From JBBDYD01 sp040901865 (GTDB lineage: Bacteria > Bacteroidota > Ignavibacteria > UBA10030), in contig JBBDYD010000147.1 of the NCBI GenBank assembly GCA_040901865.1, forward strand, positions 23,315 through 87,314: a DNA stretch of 64,000 bases, written 5' to 3'. The notes beneath the pieces are model-generated. The model worked only from the letters and a program-made list of their open reading frames with translations, was not told where the DNA came from and searched no databases. The translations under genes and the position numbers were made by a program. Below, one piece after another: positions 41,436 to 48,772 of the stretch. Each line of letters starts with the position of its first letter. Within the stretch, counting starts at the first letter, position 1.

Positions 41436-41804
41436 ATGCAGATTCAAATCAATTTGGACCATAAGATCGAAGGACATGAGGCGCTGGCCGCTCAGGTCAA
41501 TGTTGTGGTGGAGAGTGCCCTGAGTCGATTCAGCGATCACATTACACGAGTAGAGGTTCACTTGAACGACGAGAAAAGCCATAAGAGCAACGGGGACAAC
41601 ATGCGCTGCGTGATGGAAGCCCGCCTCGAAGGCCAACAGCCTATTGCGGTCACACACCATGGAGCGACTTTTGACCAAGCCGTCGATGGCGCTGCAGATA
41701 AGTTAACCAGGTTGATTGACAACACACTCGGGCGGCAGCACGATCAAAGAAATCACAGGACAGATCCATATCTGCCTGGGCCAGAACCCAAAGAGAAGTC
41801 ATGA
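41436..41804 (+). CDS. HPF/RaiA-type ribosome-associated protein
   Basis: 122 residues. The N-terminal ~100 residues match the ribosome hibernation-factor fold: MQIQINLDHKIEGHEALAAQ, ITRVEVHLNDEKSHKSNGDN, RCVMEARLEGQQPIAVTHHG and FDQAVDGAADKLTRLIDNTL. No long-HPF C-terminal dimerisation domain; a short Pro/Glu/Lys end (PYLPGPEPKEKS). Such proteins bind the 30S subunit and silence ribosomes in stress. The gene lies within the ATPase operon and overlaps atpG by ATGA, so both are translated together. A decayed second copy is at 44846. Confidence 0.88.
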   Translation: MQIQINLDHKIEGHEALAAQVNVVVESALSRFSDHITRVEVHLNDEKSHKSNGDNMRCVMEARLEGQQPIAVTHHGATFDQAVDGAADKLTRLIDNTLGRQHDQRNHRTDPYLPGPEPKEKS

Positions 41805-42694
41805 ATGACACTACAGCAAGCTTGCGCCGGAAGATTAGCGGAGCAGGAGATCTCCAATCTGTCGTCCGCACGATGAAGGCCGTGGCGGCCTCGAGCATCG
41901 GACAATACGAGAAATCCGTGAGCGCGTTGGACGACTACTATCGCACAGTTGAACTGGGGTTAGGTGCATGCTTTCGCGAAATTGGTCCTGAGCCCTTGCT
42001 TCCGGAACTGAAACGACAAGCAGTGTCGGAAGCAATTGGCGCGGTCGTGTTCGGCTCAGACCAGGGATTGGTGGGCCAGTTTAATGATGTGGTGGCTGAT
42101 CATGCGGTCAAGACTCTGGCAGCTCTGTCGGCCAAACCCGAGGTCTGGGCTGTGGGCGAGCGTATTCATGCGCGGCTGATTGATGCGGCGTTGCCGGTGA
42201 TAGGAGTCTTCACCGTCCCGAACTCTGTAAAGGCAATCACTCCTCTCGTTGGGCAGATTCTTGTGGAGAGCGAGAAACGCCGGGGTAAGGGCGGAGTCAC
42301 CGAACTTTACCTTTTCTATAACCGTCCCACCTCCGGGGCGGTCTATGCTCCCGTCAGTCAGCGCCTGCTGCCATTGGACGAAAGCTGGCGACGCAAGCTG
42401 GCCGAACTTCCCTGGCCAACGAAAAACTTAACTGAGGTGATGGGTGAGACCACCGAAACGTTGCGAGCACTCATACGCGGATATCTTTTTGTCTCGATCT
42501 TCCGGGCGTGCGCCGAATCCCTTGCAAGTGAGAACGCGAGTCGCCTTGCGGCGATGCAACGCGCCGACAAAAACATCAACGAATTGCTGGAGGACCTCAA
42601 TGGAAAATTTCATCGTCTGCGCCAGAGTGGCATCGACGAGGAGCTGTTCGATGTCGTCTCCGGCTTCGAAGCACTGAGCGGAGAGGAGAAATGA
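41801..42694 (+). CDS. atpG: N-type ATPase gamma subunit
   Basis: 297 residues. Two long end helices typical of the rotor shaft: SLRRKISGAGDLQSVVRTMK (N-terminal) and NASRLAAMQRADKNINELLE (C-terminal), with the Rossmann-like middle part GAVVFGSDQGLVGQFNDVVA and AVGERIHARLIDAALPVIGV. The N-ATPase-like wording (GDLQSVVRTMKAVAASSIGQ) is seen. Last gene of the ATPase operon; it overlaps the HPF-like gene and the rpiB relic at both ends. Confidence 0.93.
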   Translation: MNDTTASLRRKISGAGDLQSVVRTMKAVAASSIGQYEKSVSALDDYYRTVELGLGACFREIGPEPLLPELKRQAVSEAIGAVVFGSDQGLVGQFNDVVADHAVKTLAALSAKPEVWAVGERIHARLIDAALPVIGVFTVPNSVKAITPLVGQILVESEKRRGKGGVTELYLFYNRPTSGAVYAPVSQRLLPLDESWRRKLAELPWPTKNLTEVMGETTETLRALIRGYLFVSIFRACAESLASENASRLAAMQRADKNINELLEDLNGKFHRLRQSGIDEELFDVVSGFEALSGEEK

Positions 42695-43143
42695 GGCGCA
42701 TTGGCATTGCTGCAGACCACGGGGGGTTTGAATTGAAAGTGCAACTCGCTGCGGCCCTCAAAGCCGCCGGTTACGAGGTTACGGACTTCGGCGCGTCTGA
42801 TTGATTGCAGAAGATGACTATCCGGATTTTGTGGTGCCTCTGGCCAAGGCAGTGGCGAGGGGTGAGGTCATACGGGGTTTGGCGATCTGCGGCAGCGGTG
42901 TTGGGGCTTGTGTTGCGGCCAACAAGGTGCGGGGTGTGCGAGCTGCGCTGATCACGGATTCCGCACATCAGGGCGTAGAGGATGACGACATGAACGTTAT
43001 GTGTCTGGGGCGGCCGGGTCACCGGATATGCTCTATCGTGGGACCTGATTCAGACGTTCCTGAGCGCCCATTTCAAGGAGGCCGAACGGTTCAGACGACG
43101 AATTGAGAAAGTGGCGGCATTGGAAAGAGAGAAGAGCGCTTAA
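42691..43143 (+). pseudogene. rpiB: ribose-5-phosphate isomerase B, frameshifted
   Basis: From ATG 42691 (ATGA with atpG): MRRIGIAADHGGFELKVQLA then DFGASD and a TGA. In another frame it continues DDYPDFVVPLAKAVARGEVI, GLAICGSGVGACVAANKVRG and VRAALITDSAHQGVEDDDMN to CLG; a second shift there is followed by VTGYALSWDLIQTFLSAHFK and a normal end at 43143. All three pieces together make a complete RpiB (pentose phosphate isomerase). Two frameshifts (about 42800 and 43010) make it non-functional as read; sequencing error is the alternative. Confidence 0.85.
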
Positions 43144-43157
43144 TAGGGGTATCAGAG

Positions 43158-44180
43158 ATGAGTTCACAAGAGCTTGTAGACACCGCGAGGACGCTGGTTG
43201 CCGAGGACAAAGGCTTGCTGGCGATGGATGAAAGTAATCCAACTTGCAACAAACGATTTGCCAGGTTGGGGATTCCGCAGACCGAGGAGGCCCGGCGCAC
43301 CTATCGGGAGTTGATTGTGACCACGCCGGGTCTCGGTGAGTGCATTAGTGGTGCGATCCTTTACGACGAGACAATCCGCCAGAAGAGGAAAGATGGAACT
43401 CCCTTCATCAGAGTCATCACCGCTGCGGGTATCATTCCGGGCATCAAGGTTGACACCGGCGCGAAAGATTTGGCGGGTCACCCAAGTGAGAAAATAACTG
43501 AAGGCCTGGATGGGCTACGCGAGCGACTCAAGGAATACCTTCAAATGGGCGCCCGTTTTGCCAAGTGGCGTGCGGTGATCGCCGTGGGTGACGGCATTCC
43601 GAGTCGGGGTTGCATCGAGGCTAACGTACAAGCGTTGGCTCGCTATGCCGCCTTGTGCCAGGAAGTCGGACTGGTTCCCGTCGTCGAACCGGAAGTGCTC
43701 ATGGATGGCGAGCATACACTGGAGCGGTGCTCCGAGGTGACGGAGGAAGTCCTGCGAGCGGTTTTCAACCAGCTTTATAGACAACGGGTAATGCTGGAAG
43801 GCATGATCCTGAAGCCGAACATGGTACTTCCAGGATTGGCCTGCCCAAAGCAAGAATCTGTGGACGAGGTGGCCGACGCCACGGTGAGGTGTCTTTTGCG
43901 AGCCGTGCCCGCTGCTGTTCCTGGGATTACATTCCTGTCGGGCGGCCAATCCGGTGAACTCGCCTCGGCCCGTTTGAATGCCATGAATATCAGATTCAAG
44001 TCGCGATTACCATGGGCGTTGGCATTTTCGTTTGCCCGCGCTATCCAACAACCGGCTCTGGAGATTTGGCAAGGCAAGGAGGCCAACGTGTTGGCGGCAC
44101 AGCAAGCTCTGGTTCATCGGGCCAGGTGCAATCGAGCTGCGTGCCGTGGCGAATACAATGCCGCGATGGAAAGGACGTGA
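43158..44180 (+). CDS. fructose-bisphosphate aldolase, class I
   Basis: 340 residues, the length of eukaryote-like class I aldolases. Typical parts: TLVAEDKGLLAMDESNPTCN, the substrate loop FAKWRAVIAVGDGIPSRGCI, EPEVLMDGEHTLERCSEVTE, the Schiff-base Lys in LEGMILKPNMVLPGLAC, and GITFLSGGQSGELASARLNA. The C-terminal end lacks the final Tyr of vertebrate enzymes. It cleaves fructose-1,6-bisphosphate into triose phosphates without metal. Class I aldolases of this type are uncommon in bacteria but do occur in island-type clusters. It lies between the rpiB relic and the gnd/pgm fragments. Confidence 0.93.
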   Translation: MSSQELVDTARTLVAEDKGLLAMDESNPTCNKRFARLGIPQTEEARRTYRELIVTTPGLGECISGAILYDETIRQKRKDGTPFIRVITAAGIIPGIKVDTGAKDLAGHPSEKITEGLDGLRERLKEYLQMGARFAKWRAVIAVGDGIPSRGCIEANVQALARYAALCQEVGLVPVVEPEVLMDGEHTLERCSEVTEEVLRAVFNQLYRQRVMLEGMILKPNMVLPGLACPKQESVDEVADATVRCLLRAVPAAVPGITFLSGGQSGELASARLNAMNIRFKSRLPWALAFSFARAIQQPALEIWQGKEANVLAAQQALVHRARCNRAACRGEYNAAMERT

Positions 44181-44182
44181 AG

Positions 44183-44251
44183 ATGATCAATATGCAACCG
44201 CAACGGCATTATGAAATAGGCATGGTCGGTCTTGGTGTCATGGGGCGCAAT
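44183..44251 (+). pseudogene. gnd: N-terminal fragment of 6-phosphogluconate dehydrogenase
   Basis: ATG 44183 reads through QPQRHYEIGMVGLGVMGRN, the N-terminal NAD-binding GxGxxG motif of 6-phosphogluconate dehydrogenase. It then breaks off. The C-terminal part of the same type of enzyme is found ~900 bases further on (45147-45713). It is a fragment fused to the phosphohexomutase tail that follows. Confidence 0.7.
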
Positions 44252-44420
44252 GGTGGCCGAGAGCGGATGGCTCGCTGCGCGTCCATCAGGGACGGAAGAC
44301 ATCTACAAGATTTATGCGGAGAGCTTTCAGGGAGCGGATCAACTGCACCACCTCCTGGAGGAAGCACAGACGATTGTCAAGGATGCTCTTGCGGGAGGGA
44401 AATCGCCGGGAAATGGCTAA
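44250..44420 (+). pseudogene. C-terminal fragment of a phosphoglucomutase/phosphohexomutase
   Basis: In the frame ending at 44420 the sequence reads VAESGWLAARPSGTEDIYKI then YAESFQGADQLHHLLEEAQT. The RPSGTE phosphate-binding loop and IYAESF are the C-terminal signature of alpha-D-phosphohexomutases. Everything before it is missing and the junction with the gnd fragment lies at about 44245-44252. Confidence 0.75.
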
Positions 44421-44561
44421 AGGAAAGGACCAGATGAATCTGTACGGAGTGCCTTTGCGCAGGAAAATCCTACGCAGGGATTTGTGAGGAGTCCGCCGTG
44501 TAAGCGGCAGTTCTACCTCGACATTAATTAGATACATGAATTCTTTCTAAAGGAGACGTCA

Positions 44562-44819
44562 ATGATGAACTCATGGTTCTTATGGTGGATAATATTTATG
44601 GTACTATTCTTCGCAACTCCGATTGGTTATGGTTGGGGCTATCGCAGATGGGGGGCCCCATACCCGAGATATGTACAGCGACGCCGCGTATTAAGGGCAA
44701 CGGCCGACAGCAATTCGGCATCCTTTAACCATGAGTCTTGGAGGTGGGGCGGCGACTTGGTGTGGTTGGCGTTTCTCATCGGAGTAATCTGGTTTGCAGC
44801 GGCGCTTTGGTGGTTTTGA
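44562..44819 (+). CDS. small membrane protein (85 aa)
   Basis: 85 residues with AAAGGAGA before the ATG. Two strongly hydrophobic segments: SWFLWWIIFMVLFFATPIGY at the start and DLVWLAFLIGVIWFAAALWW at the end, joined by a basic loop (YVQRRRVLRATADS). It is Trp-rich. No family recognised. Its base composition is lower in G+C than the fragments around it, and it sits between gene remnants, so it is probably a later arrival or part of an inserted piece. Confidence 0.6.
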   Translation: MMNSWFLWWIIFMVLFFATPIGYGWGYRRWGAPYPRYVQRRRVLRATADSNSASFNHESWRWGGDLVWLAFLIGVIWFAAALWWF

Positions 44820-44845
44820 ATTAAAATTGCCTCATGGGATGATAA

Positions 44846-45145
44846 GCGCTGCAGGCTCAGGTGATTGAGCCGAGTTGCAGATCATATCACCCGGGTGGAG
44901 GTACACCTGAGCGACGAGAACAGCCACAAGGGCGGCTAGGATAACAAGCGCTGCGTGATGGAAGCCGCCTCGAAGGCCGCCGGCCCATCGCAGTCACTCA
45001 CCAGGCTGCGACCTTGAACCAAGCCGTCGACGGCGCAGCAGAGAAATTGACCAGATTAATCGAGAGCACGCTCGGGCGTCTGCGCGATCAAAAGAGCGCT
45101 AGACCTGACCCGCCTTCGGCTGGACCAAAACTCGCCGAGGAGTTG
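44846..45145 (+). pseudogene. decayed second HPF-like gene
   Basis: One frame gives ADHITRVEVHLSDENSHKGG, then TAG, then DNKRCVMEA; after a one-base loss it continues in another frame as RRPIAVTHQAATLNQAVDGA and AEKLTRLIESTLGRLRDQKS. It aligns along its length with the intact HPF-like protein at 41436. It lacks a start, has a stop and a frameshift, and runs into the gnd fragment. Confidence 0.8.
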
Positions 45146-45146
45146 C

Positions 45147-45713
45147 ACCGCCGAACAGGGCTATCTGCACTGCGGGCCGAGCGGTGCCGGCCACTTCGTC
45201 AAAATGGTGCACAACGGCATCGAGTACGGCCTGATGGCGGCCTATGCCGAAGGAATGGATATCCTCGCCCACGCGAATGTGGGCAAGAACAAACAGGTCG
45301 GCGATGCCGAGACCACGCCATTGCGCAACCCCGAAGAGTTCCAGTTCGATCTCAATCTGCGCGATATAGCCGAGGTCTGGCGGCGCGGCAGCGTGATCTC
45401 GGGGTGGTTGCTGGATTTGACCGCGGCCGCCCTGACCAAGAATCCGACGCTCGCGAAGTTCGAGGGCAGAGTATCGGATTCCGGCGAAGGACGGTGGACG
45501 ATCAAGGCGGCCATTGATGAGGCAGTGCCGGCACCAGTGCTCAGCACGGCGCTCTACTCGCGATTCAGTTCGCGCGGCGAAGCGGAGTTTGCCGACAAGC
45601 TGTTGTCCGCGATGCGGTTCGAGTTTGGCGGGCACATCGAGAAGGCAACCAGCGTGGTACGGGGGAAAGAAGCCCTAAACAATGAGCACACCTCCACCAC
45701 CTGGCGTACTTGA
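45147..45713 (+). pseudogene. gnd: C-terminal fragment of 6-phosphogluconate dehydrogenase
   Basis: The frame reads TAEQGYLHCGPSGAGHFVKM, VHNGIEYGLMAAYAEGMDIL, LNLRDIAEVWRRGSVISGWL and GRWTIKAAIDEAVPAPVLST: the catalytic and C-terminal part of the short, decarboxylating 6-phosphogluconate dehydrogenase (about 300 residues in intact form). The NAD domain is missing apart from the far-off fragment at 44183. An internal ATG (45204) would give 169 residues, but without the coenzyme domain it cannot be a working dehydrogenase. Confidence 0.85.
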
Positions 45714-45791
45714 TGAAGTTCCGAGATGTGAAATGAAATTCAAGACCTACACGAGGGACGAACGAAGACCAATCTGCAGGAGTAGCAAACG

Positions 45792-47186
45792 ATGAGTAAA
45801 TCCCAATCTGACGCGTTAGTCTTCTTTGGCGCCACGGGTGACCTGGCCTTCAAGAAGATCTTCCCGGCGCTGCAAGGCATGGTGAAACGCGATAACCTGG
45901 ATGTCCCGGTCATCGGTGTCGGGAGATCTGACTGGACTGCCGAGCGCTTCAGGGCACGTGCTCGGGAAAGCCTTGCAAAGCATGGAGAGGTTGATTCCGA
46001 CGCCTGTGAAAAGCTTTGCAGCTTGTTGCGTTATGTGAGCGTTGACTATGCCGACGCGACGACCTTTGAGGGGTTGCGCAAAGAACTGGGCGCGGCCGAT
46101 CGGCCGGCGCATTACCTTGCCATCCCCCCAAAAATGTTCGCGACGGTTGTGGGGCATCTGGAGAAAACCGGCTGCGCCAGAGGGGCGCGTGTGCTCGTCG
46201 AAAAGCCCTTCGGACGAGACCTGGCCTCCGCCCGGATGCTCAATCGCATTCTGCTTAAAACCTTCGACGAGCCGGAGATCTTCCGCATCGACCACTACCT
46301 CGGGAAGCGGCCCGTAAGCAACCTGCACTTCTTCCGGTTTGCGAATGAGTTTCTGGAGCCGATCTGGAACCATAACTATATCGAGAGCGTGCAGATCAAT
46401 CTGGCCGAAGATTTCGGCGTCCAGGGCCGGGGCGGCTTCTATGAAGAAACGGGCGCCATCCGGGACGTGATACAAAACCACATGTTCCAGGTACTCACCA
46501 ATCTGGCCATGGAACCGACAGCCAGCACCGAGAGTGAGGCGATTCGGGACGAAAAAGTCGCCGTCCTGAAAGCCATCCCTTCGCTGGAGGCAAAGGATCT
46601 TGTGCGCGGGCAGTACATTGGCTATCAAAACGAGAAAGACGTGGCGCCGGATTCCAAGGTCGAAACGTATGCCGCAATGCGACTGAAGATTGAAACCGAA
46701 CGTTGGCAAGGCGTGCCATTCTATCTCCGGGCCGGGAAAAATTTGCCGGTCACGTTCACGGAAGTCGTGGTTCGGCTCCGTCGACCCGCGCTCCTGTATC
46801 AAGACCTCGATCTTAAACCAAACGCTTTGCGATTGCGGATCAGTCCTGAGATCCTCTTCGCGCTTGACATGAATGTGCTTGGTGCCGACGAGCAGAAACC
46901 GGGCCAGTCGGTGGAGATGGTGGCGTGCCACCAACAAAGTGCCGATGAGCCGTCTGCCTATGAGCGAGTGCTTGGAGACGCGATGAAGGGAGACGACACC
47001 CTGTTTGCCCGGAAGGACTATGCAGAAGAGGCGTGGCGCATCGTCGACACAGCCTTAAAGGCGGATACTCCGGTTCACAAATACCGGCGGAAGTCCTGGG
47101 GACCCGATGATGGAGACATCTCGCCGGTCGGAGGCTGGCACAACCCGATTATCGCTGACGAATGTGAACCAGTAGCTCTTTCATGA
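45792..47186 (+). CDS. zwf: glucose-6-phosphate dehydrogenase
   Basis: 464 residues (family 460-500). NADP-fold start ALVFFGATGDLAFKKIFPAL, the substrate site FRIDHYLGKRPVSNLHFFRF (normally RIDHYLGKE; here Lys is kept, Glu is Arg), then ESVQINLAEDFGVQGRGGFY, and PFYLRAGKNLPVTFTEVVVR. It oxidises glucose-6-phosphate to 6-phosphogluconolactone with NAD(P)+, the entry into the oxidative pentose phosphate pathway. AGGAG precedes the ATG. It overlaps pgl by ATGA. The next enzyme in the route, gnd, is broken in this window. Confidence 0.95.
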   Translation: MSKSQSDALVFFGATGDLAFKKIFPALQGMVKRDNLDVPVIGVGRSDWTAERFRARARESLAKHGEVDSDACEKLCSLLRYVSVDYADATTFEGLRKELGAADRPAHYLAIPPKMFATVVGHLEKTGCARGARVLVEKPFGRDLASARMLNRILLKTFDEPEIFRIDHYLGKRPVSNLHFFRFANEFLEPIWNHNYIESVQINLAEDFGVQGRGGFYEETGAIRDVIQNHMFQVLTNLAMEPTASTESEAIRDEKVAVLKAIPSLEAKDLVRGQYIGYQNEKDVAPDSKVETYAAMRLKIETERWQGVPFYLRAGKNLPVTFTEVVVRLRRPALLYQDLDLKPNALRLRISPEILFALDMNVLGADEQKPGQSVEMVACHQQSADEPSAYERVLGDAMKGDDTLFARKDYAEEAWRIVDTALKADTPVHKYRRKSWGPDDGDISPVGGWHNPIIADECEPVALS

Positions 47187-47899
47187 AAATCAAAGTTCTT
47201 GCCGATGCCGATTCGGTCGCACTGGCGGGTGCCGCGCACATCGCCGCAGAGGCTCGATCAGCCGTTCGCGCACATGGTCGTTTTGTCCTGGCAGTCAGCG
47301 GAGGCCACACTTCGCGGCAGATGCTCCGCGCCTTGGCCGTCCAGGAGGTTCCCTGGGATCGCCTGCAGGTTGTCCAGGTGGACGAGCGGATCGCCCCGTT
47401 GGGACATCCCGACCGAAATCTGACTTACTTGAACGAGAACCTGCTTGAACATTCCCCGCTACGCGATAAACAGATCCATGCGATGCCGGTGGAATCACCG
47501 GACTTGGACGCCGCTGCCGCCGGTTTTGCGCAGAGACTTTCGGAGATTGCCGGCTCCCCCCCGGTCTTTGATCTTGTCCACCTGGGACTCGGGCCCGACG
47601 GTCACACCGCCTCTCTCGTTCCGGGAGATCCCGTCCTCGACGTCACGGATTCCGCTGTCGCGCTGACTGGTATGTACCAGGGGAGGCGGAGAATGACATT
47701 GACGTATCCCGTACTGAATAGGTCACGCCACATCCTGTGGATCGTCTGCGGAGGCGAAAAAGCCGGAATGCTCGCGCGGCTGCGCGCCGGAGACATGTCG
47801 ATTCCGGCTGGACGGGTGAATCGGAAACTGGCCCTGATTCTCGCCGACCGCGCGGCAGGAGGACCAGACATGACTGAAGTCAGGGAAGAATTGCCATGA
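47183..47899 (+). CDS. pgl: 6-phosphogluconolactonase
   Basis: 238 residues. Start ALAGAAHIAAEARSAVRAHG, then RFVLAVSGGHTSRQMLRALA, the conserved LQVVQVDERIAPLGHPDRNL, and VHLGLGPDGHTASLVPGDPV (the GLGxDGHTASLFPG motif). It hydrolyses the lactone made by Zwf, in the cytoplasm. It overlaps zwf at the start and the YihY-like gene at the stop, so all three are translationally coupled. Confidence 0.95.
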   Translation: MKIKVLADADSVALAGAAHIAAEARSAVRAHGRFVLAVSGGHTSRQMLRALAVQEVPWDRLQVVQVDERIAPLGHPDRNLTYLNENLLEHSPLRDKQIHAMPVESPDLDAAAAGFAQRLSEIAGSPPVFDLVHLGLGPDGHTASLVPGDPVLDVTDSAVALTGMYQGRRRMTLTYPVLNRSRHILWIVCGGEKAGMLARLRAGDMSIPAGRVNRKLALILADRAAGGPDMTEVREELP

Positions 47900-48729
47900 A
47901 GGGAAAGCTCGTTGAAATGATTGTCAAGGTCTGGGCGACTCTCCGTCTCGCCGCCAAAACATTTTTAAGGATCGATGGGGCGCAATGGGCGGCAGCCTTG
48001 TCCTTCGATGCATTCTTTTCCCTTTTTCCCCTCATAATCCTGGTTGTCACGATTGCCTCGTTTTCACTTGACCGCGCCACTGCCGGGAAAGAAGTCGTTG
48101 CGTACATCGAAAGCACTTTCCCCCTCAGCCGTCAAATGGAACATCATGTTTTTGAGACCATCGCCGGCGTGATTCAGGAGCGCGGGAAGGCGGGGGCGAT
48201 CGCGTCGCTCTTTCTTATTTGGGTTGCGTTGCAATGTTTTACCACCCTTATCTGCGCGACCAATAATGCCTGGGGCACTAAGGTGTCCAATTGGTGGCGA
48301 CTGCAGCTGATAAGCCTGACGCTGCTCGGCATCACGGTGATTACGATTCTTCTTGGTCTTACGGCTCCCGTGCTCTTGAGGTTAGTGGTGAGTTCGGTCT
48401 TACCATCTATTGATGATCATTCCTGGATATATGAACTGGCAAGCTTTTTCATACCCCTATTGCTGGTGTTCTTTGGTCTCAGCATGTTCTATAAGTTGGC
48501 ACCGCACCGTTCCACGAAGTTTGCCGAAGTTTGGGTTGTCGCCCTGTGCGTGACAATCTTTTTGCGTGCGGGGGTCAGTTTGTTTGTCATCTATTTGGAG
48601 AACTTCACGCAGTTGAATGCCGTCTATGGTGCGTTGGGCGGAATCATGGCGTTGCTGACGTGGATTTACGTTTCCGGCTGTTGCTTGATTTTCGGTGCCT
48701 GCTTGTGTGCCAGCGGACAAAAAGCGTGA
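47896..48729 (+). CDS. YihY/BrkB family membrane protein
   Basis: 277 residues with about six membrane helices. Family marks are AAALSFDAFFSLFPLIILVV (the 'A-LAYY-xLF-LFPLLLxL' region), TFPLSRQMEHHVFETIAGVI, and VYGALGGIMALLTWIYVSGC at the end. The family was once mis-named ribonuclease BN; the function is unknown, possibly a transporter. It overlaps pgl by ATGA, so it seems to be the last gene of the island's operon. TamB follows after 40 bases. Confidence 0.88.
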   Translation: MKGKLVEMIVKVWATLRLAAKTFLRIDGAQWAAALSFDAFFSLFPLIILVVTIASFSLDRATAGKEVVAYIESTFPLSRQMEHHVFETIAGVIQERGKAGAIASLFLIWVALQCFTTLICATNNAWGTKVSNWWRLQLISLTLLGITVITILLGLTAPVLLRLVVSSVLPSIDDHSWIYELASFFIPLLLVFFGLSMFYKLAPHRSTKFAEVWVVALCVTIFLRAGVSLFVIYLENFTQLNAVYGALGGIMALLTWIYVSGCCLIFGACLCASGQKA

Positions 48730-48772
48730 ACTAATCCTCCGTTGAGAACTGTGCACCTTTTTGATAGAACTT

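Noticed and set aside
45014..45517. 167-codon frame through the hpf and gnd remnants
   Set aside because: Only its first ~40 residues match HPF; the rest reads the gnd fragment out of frame. It is a by-product of two pseudogenes.
45816..46937. 373-codon minus-strand frame opposite zwf
   Set aside because: Shadow of zwf; no ribosome site or domain.
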